Both the position numbers and the translations under genes were made by a program. From positions 744,001 to 808,000 of the forward strand of contig NW_027469123.1 of assembly GCF_051020765.1 (NCBI RefSeq): DNA of 64,000 nucleotides, in the 5' to 3' direction. How positions within the stretch are numbered: the first letter of the stretch is position 1; the number at the start of each line of letters is the position of its first letter. Of this stretch, positions 35,609 through 46,477 are shown in pieces. This stretch comes from Lasioglossum baleicum (taxonomy: Eukaryota > Arthropoda > Insecta > Hymenoptera > Halictidae). A model generated the notes under the pieces. It saw only the letters and a list, made by a program, of their open reading frames with translations, did not search any database and was not told the DNA's origin.

Positions 35609-37902
35609 AGGTCGTTGCCCACTAGACGCCTCCTCTGCCTACCTGCACCATCGCTCCGTCCCCGTTTTGGGTTTCTTCTGTCTATTTCATTGGGACTGCT
35701 CCTACTATACCTGCCATGGCGCAGCAATAGCGCAGCCCCAGCGGGCCTACTCGTCGCCCCGGAAAAAGTGCACCCACCAGACTGCAGCGCGGATTGACCG
35801 CTCTGCCGCACCTCGCCGTTTTAGGTTTCTTCTGTGTATTTCAGTGGGACTGCGCCTACTGTACCTGCAATGGCGCAGCAATAGCGCGCCTCGACAGAAG
35901 GAACATCCTCGGCGAGAATGTTTTGCTCGCCAGCACCGTTATTTCAAGGTTTATAATGTTATATTGTTATAGGTTGTTGAATTCGTCTCGATACCAGTTA
36001 GAATATTATGAAATAAAAAATATATGTTAATATTTAAAAAATTGAGGTAACCTTCAGTTTTTTATAAAAAAAAATTTACTATTAATTTTTGATATCGAGA
36101 TTTGTACAAAAGTGAATACTGATCAACTTTTGTTGGAAACATTTTTGCAGACACCATAAACAATAGTCTCTTTTTAATTTAATAAAAAATATCATTTGTA
36201 AAAAGTTTATATTTTATCACAAGGAATGCAGTAATCGTTGACTTTCATAGAAATTATTCGGGAAATCTAGTTCATTAAAAATATTAATTTGCATATGTTC
36301 TAGTTACAAATAATCATTATCGATGATAATCTGACTTGGACCTTATCGATGATAATTTGACTTAGACCTAATCTGACTCTCGCATGATCAGTAGCACAAA
36401 TAAATTTCTGTCCTCGACAATGCGATTACTAATACTAATAGCCAAAAATTATTTCCATCATCGATAACGGTTCCTTATGACCACAATGAATTGTTGTCGT
36501 TTATAATGGATATTTATCAGTCAAAGATAGTCTATCATCGATAATAATTATTTGTAAGTAGAACATATGCAAATTAATATTTTAAAACAACTGGATTTTC
36601 CGAATAATTTCTGTGAAATTCAACGATTACTGCCTTCCTTGCTATATAATAATATGAACTTTTTACAAATGATTTTTTTTTATTAAATTAAAAATAACTA
36701 TTGTTTATGGTGTATGGATAACAATTATCGCAAAATTGGCAGTATATTTTAAGTTATGTGAATACAATTTCTTTTATAAGTATTTAAAATTTGAAAATTA
36801 GTATAACTAAAATCGTCATTGACTGACAAATATACGAAATCGACGAACGAATTCTAGTGTTTGCGATCTTCATTTTAGTCGTTTTTACGAATCGTTAAGA
36901 TCGTCTCTCGCATACCGTACGAACAGCACATCCAGCAACCGGCAAAACATTCTCCCCGAGAATGTCCCTTCTGTTGATGGAAAATTGCGGGAAAAAAATA
37001 AGATACGAAAAACGCGGGAATTTATTACACAACCCAATAGTTACAAATAATCATTATCGATGATAGACATTATCTTTGACTGGTAAACAACCATTATAAA
37101 TGACAACAATTCTTTTTGGTCATAAGGAACCGTTATCGATGATGGAAATAATTTTTGGCTATTAATAGTAGTAACCATTGTCGAGGACAGAAATTTTATT
37201 GGGCTACTAATTATGCGAGAGTCAGAATAGATCCAAGTCAAAATCATGTTTGTGGATATATCCGAAATAGCACGTTGATGTGGAAAACAAAAGAAAGGAC
37301 TCGCGCGAGCTTCGAAAATTTTCTTTTCGTCCCTCTAATGAAATCGTAGTCGTTACAGTAAAATAAGAAGCGCTTGTGTAGGCAGTGCTAAGTGCTAATG
37401 TTCGCCACTCGAAAGTAACTGCGCCCAAACCCCGGTAATCCGCAATAACCAAATCACTTCAGCGTGTCTTTAGAATACATTAACTATCGCCAGAAAACTC
37501 CGAAAAAGTCCACGATGTCACCGAGTCATAAAGCAATAAAAACTCGACCGTACGCCCCAACATTATTACTATTGTCGGACTCGGACCCGGACCGTCTACC
37601 TGCGTATAGTGGAACTGGTGCCCTACCGTCGAACCTACAGAGGTGTCTTGGCAAAATATCTTCGCTCGACACGAGTTGCCGCCAGCGCAGTGGTGTTCAC
37701 CACTAGAACGGTCTGGATTAGCTCGTTCGACGGGTTACGGCGCGGCGAACGACCGCGCTAGTGGTGAGCGCCACTGTTCTGGCGCGGTGCTGGCGCGGTG
37801 CTGGAGTCGTCTAGTAGGCGGAAAAACTACCATCGCAGCGTCAATTTTCGGACGGAGCGATGGTGCAGGTAGGCAGAGGAGGCGTCTAGTGGGCAACGAC
37901 CT
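35609..37902. mobile_element. PIF/Harbinger-like non-autonomous element, 2.3 kb, TSD TTA
   Basis: Ends start AGGTCGTTGCCCACTAGACG at 35609 and its complement ends at 37902, with about 54 bp paired. TTA lies on both sides (35606-35608, shared with the neighbouring MITE, and 37903-37905). Inside is a 145-bp duplication (35674, 35819), a palindrome (36148-36333 against 36528-36716) and a third related segment at 37040-37200. No transposase is recognisable. Confidence 0.7.
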
Positions 37903-37905
37903 TTA

Positions 37906-38234
37906 TTCCCTTCGTCGCCATCTCAGTAGTAAGTGCTAGCCAGTAGTTTGTGTTCGCGAAGGTCGTGGTCCCGTCAGACGTCGGACGTACGTGCCGCGTG
38001 GACAAAGGTTGCGTCATATTTGTGCGTCTAGCGTAGGTCGCGTGTCGCGAGCCGATAAATTTACGCAAGTAACCTTCCGGACGTAACATCGCAAAGCGAG
38101 CGAGCAAAAACAACCCTACTCGCGAGCGAGCGAAGCGAGCGACACGAGTTTCCGCCAGTGGCGCTCGGGACGGGATACGGCGCGGCGAACGACCGTTCTG
38201 GTGGTGAGCGCCACTGGTGACAACTCATGTCGGG
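37906..38234. other. Short mixed stretch with a Helitron 3' fragment
   Basis: 38095-38145 carries the GCGAGCGAGC repeats and AACAACCCTACTCGCGAG seen at the tip of Helitron copy B. 38150-38220 repeats part of 37730-37785 (ACGGCGCGGCGAACGACCG). Confidence 0.5.
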
Positions 38235-38662
38235 CGAAGATATTTTGCTTTCTGGTCCGAAGAAAACGTCGACCATGCAAACTTCACAGGGGGGTTTCTC
38301 AAGATAAAAGTCTGCTCTTTCGCGTGGTATAGTTCAATTTTTCGCTGGACCCTTATTTCTTGAGATAAATTCGAAAATATCCGCAAAAATTGGTGCAAAA
38401 GTGGTGCATCTCCGTCTTTAATCATTGTTTAAACATGTTTAAACAATCATAATGTATTAATATTGGATATCACTGTATTCGGGAAAGTCTACAGAATCTT
38501 TTGTTGTAAAGAACAATTCAATATCTTTTATAATAACATCGCAATATTTGTTTAAAGTTGAAAAATATGTCTTTTTTTTAAACTCCATTTTCTCAAAAAC
38601 TGGACGTATAGGAAAAAAATTAAAACCAGATTCGGAATCAGCGCGGAAAACTCTATAAGAAT
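38235..38662 (-). repeat. Dispersed repeat with 24-bp palindrome (copy 2)
   Basis: Inverted relative of 28490-28885. The palindrome is at 38424-38447 and unchanged while the flanks differ at many positions. Confidence 0.75.
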
Positions 38663-40080
38663 CGCATAGTGGGAATCGAAATACTTTTAAAAAGTTGAAA
38701 TTTGTTGGACAGTGTTATTAGATATAAACATAATCTCGTTAAAATCATGACCAGAGCGTGGTGTGATGAACCTTCCTCTTTAGAATGAGCCCTCACCCAG
38801 CTCAAAACATACTCGTATAAGGTCAAACAACTACATGGCGCAGACCCATGTTTCGGACCCAAAATCTAGTAAGATTCTAGGTATTTTCTAGTTACAAATC
38901 GAGCCTATACCAGAGAGGATATGAGAGTGCTCACGCCCGGGTTTTCGTTGCCAACGGTTTAGTGCTGCCCCCTCTAAAAACCTTAGCCTGGATCAGCTCC
39001 TATGCGTACAGTAGAGCGGACGCTTCGCCTGGATCAGATCCTATGCGTACAGTAGAGCGGACGCTTAGCCTGAATCAGATCCTATGCGTACGGTAGAGCG
39101 GATTTCCCCCTCCCGCGCCAGAAAAGATCAGATCTCACATCATTTTTAAGAAAGAGAAATTAATAGTTTTAAAAACAATCTCTCTCTCTCTATTTCTAGA
39201 TTTAATATACTATTTGTAGAAAAGTTCCCGAGAGTTACAACACATTTTACTCTCAAATTAACTTATATTTTGCGTAGTTTTCTGCAAAACTCGGCATGAA
39301 AATATAAATTAATTTAATATTCAGCACAGGATAGATTATATACTCTAGCCATATGACATAATTCAAACCGTTTAATCAATTCGATTGCTAGTAATTATTA
39401 TTTAATTTTATTAGTTTATTAGACGTCGTTTTTACGTCTGTTTTAGGTCTGAACGTCTTACGTCTTTTGGTGCAGAATTGGGCAAAATATGTAATTATAT
39501 ACAAATTTCGGATCACGAATAATATCATAGATACAAAATTTGTAATTATAGTTACTTGAGGATTTAGATACAAAAGTATATTTTGTGTATTCGAAATTTA
39601 ATTAGATACTTATTCTATCTGCAGCAGAAGGATTCGAAGCGTTGGATACATTTGTAAATAGTATCTGTATCTAATTCAAAGATCCTTTCGGATCCTTCAA
39701 GATCCTTTTGGCCAGCTCGAGGCGTGAATGAACACGTTCCGAGGCCCGAGGGTCGGGCCCCGAGGCCTAAGCCCAGAACACAATAGTAATGCAATAAACA
39801 CGGGTAACCCGACGGCCAGCCAGGTATATCGGTGTGAAACCGCTAAAACTGCAATTGCTAAACTTGGTTACTTCACATAATTCTTTCACGGAGTGATGCT
39901 AGGAGGGTCCGGGGCGTTCTTCCGATTAGAGCAGACTAAACTCGATAGAATTTGGACTGTGTCTAGTGATTTTACTCGTGAAAATATCTTGGAAATTTGT
40001 ATTCAAATACAATTTTTGCCCATTTCTGCTGGCTAGGGCGACTAAGCGACGAGGGCCTCGGGCGCTGTGGCCAAGTGGTG

Positions 40081-41150
40081 TGTTACGAGCCAGGACCGCG
40101 AGCAGCACGATTGGCCGGGGAAGGGTTATTACCCTAGGAATATGATATAAATTTGTTAGTTAAGGGGGGAACGCGGACGAACCCAATGCGAAATTGGGGA
40201 GCCGCTAGGATTATTGACAGCGAGGACGAACCTGACGCGAAGTCAGGGAGCCTCTAGGAATGGAGTCAAACGCAGACGAACCCGATGCAAAATCGGGGAG
40301 CTGCTAGGAGGTTGTATAATAGCGCAGACGAACCTGATGCGAAATCAGGGAGCTGTTAGGATGCGGACGAACCCAATGCGAAACTGGGGAACCGCTAGGT
40401 TGAATAAATCTCTGTTTGGACAATTGGAATGTCGCGAAAGAACCTGATGGTTAATCAGGGAATTGCTAGGATAATTAGTAAGCCTCGCAACGAGTATAAT
40501 TTAATTGATACAATCCGAGCGGTAAGATTGTATCATGTGGGGAGGTTCAATTACTTGATTAGGATATTGGACAATAATTATGGGTTTAATGAATTTGAGT
40601 TAATTATCAAAAAAGACAAATATATTCTTACTATAGAATTTCGTATTACAAGTGTATTTGTGTCGCGAATGGACTGAATTTAGAACATAAAGAAATTGAA
40701 ATGTGATATTACCTAAGCTAAGATGCACGGTGTTGACGCACTGGCAATGCGGGGGACTCAGAGCAACCTTGTCACCGCCCAACAGATTTTACACCGAACT
40801 CGCGGAATCTGTACGCGGTTAAACTTTGATTCAAAAGGAACGAACGTCCGATCTCACTGGTAGTTGACTTCCGAGATGCAGCACGACGCGACACTATTCG
40901 TGATTACGACAGTACTAGCCCCCGAGAGTAGAAATGTAAGGGCTTATATAGAGCTGCAATGACGGGTGGTACTTGTCAGTACCCTTCAAGTGAACATTCG
41001 TATTTTGTCAACGACCAGTTGGTCGTGCGTTCGTTTGGGCCCTAAACTAACCTAAACAGTTATGTATGTTTATCTGGGGAAACTCTGTTCGTTTATCTAG
41101 GACGGTTCCTACCAGAGATGATATTGAACACCTGTTCGTCATCCGTAACA
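40081..41150. mobile_element. Solo LTR, 1070 bp, 4-bp TSD GGTG
   Basis: The ends are TGTTACG and CGTAACA, a perfect 7-bp inverted end. GGTG flanks both sides (40077-40080, 41151-41154), and the empty target is seen at about 31736-31750 (CCAAGTGGTGCAATAAACAC). A 4-bp duplication fits Ty3/Gypsy. TATAAA lies at 40146 and TATATAG near 40953, so orientation is open. It contains the six-hairpin array. Confidence 0.9.
40173..40471 (+). repeat. Array of six covarying two-storey hairpins
   Basis: Each unit has an outer 4-bp stem, the internal loop ACGAA on the 5' side and GAG or GAA on the 3' side, a 6-bp inner stem, a 5-nt loop (mostly GCGAA) and the tail TAGGA. Inner stems start at 40182, 40231, 40281, 40333, 40372 and 40443. 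Outer pairs are GCGG/CCGC, GAGG/CCTC, GCAG/CTGC, GCAG/CTGT, GCGG/CCGC and GCGA/TTGC. Inner pairs are CCCAAT/ATTGGG, CCTGAC/GTCAGG, CCCGAT/ATCGGG, CCTGAT/ATCAGG (twice) and CCCAAT/ACTGGG. The stems change in paired fashion while the unpaired parts stay fixed. Confidence 0.9.
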
Positions 41151-41793
41151 GGTGCAATAAACACGGCCGGGCAACCCGACGGCCAGCCAGGTATATCGGC
41201 ATGAAACCACTAACAAGTGAATTGCAGACCTTATTCTGATTTAAAATGTGTGTGATAAGTACAGACTGCGGATCTTTATGCAAAATAAACTCTATAAATA
41301 ATTTAGTAACAATTTATATTCCTCATTGATACTTTTCATATGTTAAAAATAGTGTATCGGCACTTAAACTCATTTAATCTTTTTTTATTGTGATTTTAAT
41401 TGTAATTGCAATTTTTATTTTTATTATGTTTATTGTGATTTTAATTGCAATTGTTATTTTTATTACTTTTTATGTCAATTCTATACACTTTTTATGTCAA
41501 TTCCACACGCGTTCTTCTAATAAAGCTATTTATTAATATTAAATTTATTAGAATTATGTATTACCGCCACAGAGGAGATATTACCGCATCGAATTTTAGC
41601 AATTTCTGATGCATGGTTATATCGCACGAAGCATTGGTTGAAGCTAGTTCTGATTTATGCCACAGGCTAGTAAAGGTTCTGTTCCGTGCTAAGCCTGCGT
41701 ACTGGAACTGATTCGTGCGTACTGGAACCGTTTCGTGCGTACAAAAAGTGGTGGCAACTCAGACCCGGGCGTGAGAACTCTCTTATCCTCTCT

Positions 41794-42182
41794 AAGGGGG
41801 AACTATACCCTCGGATTGTAACTAGAAAGGAACTATTTATCAATGTTATAAACCTCTGTGCAAAAAAAAGTTTGGTAACATTGATAAACACGCAACTGCC
41901 TAATGAACACGAGATGGAGTTGCTTGCTATTTCCATATTCTATTCAGCTCGTCGCGAATGCCGTTACACAGGGCAGCTCCTACTAATATTAGTGCCACCG
42001 ATGAGAATATCTAACTCATCCGTCTCAGTTTTGCTATGATTCCACGTTGATAGCAGTGCAGCAGTGAAATGTTGCACAATATCGCAGCATTGATTGACAG
42101 TCCTCTTGACTAGGCGCCATCTCGTCTAAACGAACTGAACTAAAATTGGCTCTAGACTGGCTCTGCATCAGAGAGGTGTTAC
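41794..42182. other. Short non-coding stretch between W copies
   Basis: No gene. 41960-42020 resembles a degraded E terminus. A MITE end related to 56217-56243 lies just left, at about 41250-41285, inside W copy 2. Confidence 0.35.
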
Positions 42183-42464
42183 CAGAGAGGATATGAGAGT
42201 GCTCACGCCCGGGTTCTGAGTTGCCTCCGGTATAGTGCTGCCATCACCAAAATCTTAGCCTGGATCAGCTCCTAGACCGACGGTAGAGCGGATTTCCCCC
42301 TCCCGCGCTAGAGAAGATCAGATCTCACATCACTTTTATGAAAGAGAAATTATTAAAAACATTCTCTCTCTCTCTCTGTTTAATATACAACTTGGAGAAA
42401 AGTTCCCGAGACTTAGACTTATATTTTGCGGAAATTTCTGCAAAACTGGACATGAAAATATAAA
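42183..42464. repeat. W-type repeat, copy 3, cut by Helitron insertion
   Basis: It begins CAGAGAGGATATGAGAGTGC and follows copies 1 and 2 up to GACATGAAAATATAAA, where the Helitron starts. Uninterrupted copies continue TTAATTTAATATTCAGC, so the Helitron sits between A and T. Confidence 0.85.
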
Positions 42465-42889
42465 CTAGAGGGTTATTGTTGCTCGCTCGCTTCGCTCGCT
42501 CGCGGATAGGACTGCTCTTGCGAAAGGGTTAGTGGTACGCATGGCTAGTAGTACCTATAGCTATTAATGTTTTTTTTTATTTGGTGTGTGACTCTCCACG
42601 AGCCACACAAAGAACTTCCCGATTCGTTAGTTGCAGTATATTATTATCATTATTAAGTGTACGTTTTAAGAAGATTATACGTTTTCAGGGAAATTCAATA
42701 GTTTTCTACTTATCAAAATGTTTGCTATATGGCGTCACATTAAACCAACATCGTATGCTCGTTGCTCGCTTGGTTCCTTGTTATAGCATACTAATGTTGC
42801 AAAATAAATTGTCTTAATTAGTTTTTCGCAAACGATACAACTCCTCATTATCCGGGTTTGCAGTAGTGATCTTGGTTTTCTTCGATACT

Positions 42890-43415
42890 GTTAATTTAAA
42901 TTGTCCCAAAATATATAAACTGCGCTCAATTTTGCAACTCTGCTCAGTGCTACATACAATATTTGTAAAGTTCGCCTTTCTGATTTTTTAAAATCCAAAC
43001 ATACTTTCTCATATGTTTGTCCCTGACTTTTATGAATCGTAATCGCTTCAGCAGGAACCACTGGAAATTGACTACGTGTGATTTGATATTTTTCCTCACT
43101 CTACATATTTACTTGATTCGATATTTTTATTATTGGTGTAAAATTTTGATCAATATTTGTGCATTTTTCATATAATCACGATAACGAGTTCTTACTTTCA
43201 CTCCTACTCTGGCCAATTGAAAATCTAACCACAATATAGACGGAATTTTAGTATTTTCTTGAAAAGTCATAAATTTTAATATTCCGCATGTGTGCTCCAT
43301 TAATCAATCCGTTTTCAACATCAATGTTATTAATAATTATCATATAGTTTATATTAATTTTCAATTTAATCTCAGTTAATAATTCGTTTTGAACTGATTG
43401 TTTTTTTAAAGATTG
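42890..43415 (-). pseudogene. Helitron helicase C-terminal remnant, copy C
   Basis: Colinear with the remnants in copies A and B but further decayed: a TAG stop replaces a serine codon near 43104, and a 2-bp insertion near 43160 and the 2-bp deletion shared with copy A break the frame. Motif V and VI coding is still recognisable. Confidence 0.8.
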
Positions 43416-43987
43416 TAATATAAATTTTTTTTTGTACTTTCATCGATATTCTTTGAAAATGTATTCTCGCGAGTAGAGATGATTAACTCACTCTTGCATT
43501 GGGATAATTTTCGATTATTGTAAGCGGAAACATCATCGTAAGGTACAAAAAAAAATTTTGAAAAAATTTTTTTTTTTAAATTAAAAAAAAATCAAAAAAA
43601 ATTTTTTGGGGTAATTACGTTTGTTTCTTCGGTGGAAACTTTCCGTTCTCTCGTATAAATTGCATTGTTGAATGAACTTCTTTCGAAAAAACTAAAAAAC
43701 TACTTGACCAAAATGGACCAAAATCTAATCAGCTCTAAGTTACAGCTGGGCACATCGATTGCATCACTCATCATCCTGATCGCGTTGTTACTTTTTCTGA
43801 AAACGTTAACGAAAAATTTGATTACATAGAAACGGCCATACGCACACACACACACACACACACACACGAACATTTTGCTGAAAATAGTCTAAAATGACTG
43901 CAATGACCATGAAACGTGAAGATCTGCTAAAAAATCGATTTTCGATTTTCGGGGTCATTACAATAACTTCCCTATAAAATCGGGAAG

Positions 43988-46402
43988 TTAATTATCAAAT
44001 ATATCATCCATATAAATTTCGGTGGATTCTTCATTTAATTTTTTTAAAGCATTCTCAGATTTTAACATTAATACACGTTCTGATATCGGATTGGTATTAA
44101 TGTATACTGTCTTTCTACTTTGCTTTGATAAAGGTAATGATAAAACATGATAGGCTGCTTCTTGTGCAGACATTAAATTACTATTTAAAAAAACATTGGT
44201 AATATTTCGAAATTTTTCTCGAACAGTCTTATTGTTATTATCACAATCGATGGCAGCTTCCCTTAATAATTTTGATAAACCTCCTTCAATTTTACTAATG
44301 TAATTAGTTACATAACTCACCGCCGAATATTCGTCAAGTACAAACTGTAAATCCATATTCGATTCGAATAATTGTAAAATATCTGCATTATAACCATTAA
44401 TATTTACTTCAAGGCTGGATCGTTTTAAGAATACCCGTTTTTGTTTTAAACCACTTCGAATAGCTAATAGGTATTCTTCATCAGTCATATTCAGTTTCTC
44501 TAGAATTTCATCATAGCTCATAACTATTTTTTTCTTATAAAATTCATTTAATAATTCATCAATAAGTTTATAGGATTTTGGTACTATTTCATTTTTATTT
44601 AATGGTTCCAGAATCATCGTTCTTCTCATTACTGGATAAGGGATATGAAATCGACACCGCTTATTTTTTTGTCCTTTGTAACAACTATGATTATGTTTGT
44701 GCATTTGAAATTTAATATATGGATTATTTTCATCATATCTACATGTGATAAATCGGTCAATTAAATCAATCAATTCTTTGTTATCAACATGATCGTGTCT
44801 ATCTTTAACACTATTGTACATAGGTGCTCCTTTCAACCACAGAAAAATATGTTCATGTGGACTTCCACGTTGCTGAATTTCCACTCGTTCATAACTATCC
44901 ACAACCTCATATTCTCCGAAAATACTTTGTTTTTGTCTTAATAACCACATAAGCTTATGTGCTTTATGATCGAAATATCGAGCGCATGTAACGGGATCAT
45001 TTCTAATTAGATCAGTTTTGGTATTGTAATCCAAATTGAATGCGTCTTGTACAGATAACGTTTTTCCATCATCGCGATATTTCATCAATGTCTGCAATAA
45101 CTCAGGCCAGTAACTTTCTGCAGCCGACACTGTCATAAAGAAAGTGGGTTTACCCAATTGACGGATCATTGCTAGTAACTCTTTCTTTTTTTGTTGCCAA
45201 TATGCTGGCGATGAACGAATATTTTTAAGTAACTTGAATCCGTCATCAAATTCAATCAAATTATTCATAAAATCCGGATTCAAAACATCTTGAGCACGTA
45301 AATTCTTATTCGTATTCATTTTTATTCGTCTCAAACAGACATTTATACTAGATAAACATGATATCTCTAAACATTTTTTAGCCATAAATAAAATCCTAGA
45401 AGGAATGCATGATCTTCGATCATACCGTCTAACTTCGGATCTTATACGATCCGAATAGGATACTGATTTCGGCAAATTGAAAGAATATCCAGCAAATATT
45501 CTTGGGAAACACAATTCATCCAAATCATCCATTTTATGCCATGGTAATGGATATTTTCCCTGTCCTGGTGCAATAATATTCACAACGGAAGAATGCCCTT
45601 CTGCTACTGCAGCATTATTATCAACAAGTAATACTTCATCATTATTTATTTGATCTAAACTGATTGCATTTTTCTTTTCCAATTCCATATTGTCAATCAT
45701 TTCTTTCTCACCTACTGCATCATTATTGTCAACTATGAAATTAATTTCTTCGCTACCATAACTTGCATAATTTTGAAAATACTTTTCATCTACTTTAATA
45801 GCATATTTCACATACAATGGTGTTTTCACTAAATGTTGTAATGCTTTACAAATTACTCCTGGTCTGACTGATTCGAACATATAATCACTTTTATGACCTT
45901 TATGACGTTTTAATTTCAGTTGAATTGTTTGCATTTCCGTAAATTTTCGAGGCAATACTTCTAACATATTATTCACATCGATTTGAATATTAACAACACT
46001 ACCTGTGAGGCCTAATTGTGGATTTAAAGCATATGGTTTCAGTGCGCGAATTTGCATAAAATTCAAAATCGGTGATACCATTCTTTCCTCAAGATCAGTC
46101 AATTCTTTCACTGATTTTGGAACTGTGGGAAACTTGAGACCATTGCTTGTTGACAACTTATATACTTTGCCTCTATAAGCATAATTTTTACAAGTTCCAC
46201 AAATAAAACCTGACGGAAAATTATTTATTTGAGATAATATTTCATCATTTGCTTTATCGATTCTCAATTCATTTAATTTTACAACGGCAGATTTAAAAAA
46301 AAGACCTTCACAACAGCAACATATGAACGAAGGCGTTTCCATACGACATTTGATAAATTGCCATTTCAATTTCGCAGTGGTATTGTCATCTTTTTGATTC
46401 AA
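43988..46402 (-). CDS. Helitron Rep (HUH/Y2 replication initiator), truncated before helicase
   Basis: The frame encodes 804 residues of a RepHel-type protein that nicks and joins single-stranded DNA in rolling-circle transposition. The N-terminal part has Cys clusters and a DUF6570-like region (about 60-210). A Helitron_like_N region spans about 400-620 with the HUH motif SPHEHIFLW (metal-binding His516 and His518). The paired catalytic tyrosines are Tyr697 and Tyr701 in YVTNYISK. The frame ends about 100 residues later at a stop formed by the hairpin sequence, so the fused helicase is missing. The listed start is a TTG; the frame is open 25 codons further upstream to a TAA. Nicking residues are intact but autonomous transposition is unlikely. 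Confidence 0.88.
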   Translation of the reverse strand: MNQKDDNTTAKLKWQFIKCRMETPSFICCCCEGLFFKSAVVKLNELRIDKANDEILSQINNFPSGFICGTCKNYAYRGKVYKLSTSNGLKFPTVPKSVKELTDLEERMVSPILNFMQIRALKPYALNPQLGLTGSVVNIQIDVNNMLEVLPRKFTEMQTIQLKLKRHKGHKSDYMFESVRPGVICKALQHLVKTPLYVKYAIKVDEKYFQNYASYGSEEINFIVDNNDAVGEKEMIDNMELEKKNAISLDQINNDEVLLVDNNAAVAEGHSSVVNIIAPGQGKYPLPWHKMDDLDELCFPRIFAGYSFNLPKSVSYSDRIRSEVRRYDRRSCIPSRILFMAKKCLEISCLSSINVCLRRIKMNTNKNLRAQDVLNPDFMNNLIEFDDGFKLLKNIRSSPAYWQQKKKELLAMIRQLGKPTFFMTVSAAESYWPELLQTLMKYRDDGKTLSVQDAFNLDYNTKTDLIRNDPVTCARYFDHKAHKLMWLLRQKQSIFGEYEVVDSYERVEIQQRGSPHEHIFLWLKGAPMYNSVKDRHDHVDNKELIDLIDRFITCRYDENNPYIKFQMHKHNHSCYKGQKNKRCRFHIPYPVMRRTMILEPLNKNEIVPKSYKLIDELLNEFYKKKIVMSYDEILEKLNMTDEEYLLAIRSGLKQKRVFLKRSSLEVNINGYNADILQLFESNMDLQFVLDEYSAVSYVTNYISKIEGGLSKLLREAAIDCDNNNKTVREKFRNITNVFLNSNLMSAQEAAYHVLSLPLSKQSRKTVYINTNPISERVLMLKSENALKKLNEESTEIYMDDIFDN

Positions 46403-46477
46403 TAAACAGTTATATAAATTATCTCGAAACTTTAATACATCAATGTCTCTCTTTTCTTGTTGACATATTGTTTTTTT

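Larger units (their letters stand above)
38911..41793. mobile_element. W-type element, copy 2, interrupted by a solo LTR
   Basis: The left end is CAGAGAGGATATGAGAGTGC at 38911; a related inverted end finishes near 41793 with several mismatches. The order inside is minisatellite (38983-39110), AT-rich DNA, V units and a solo LTR. No clear target duplication, so the right boundary is less certain. Confidence 0.6.
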
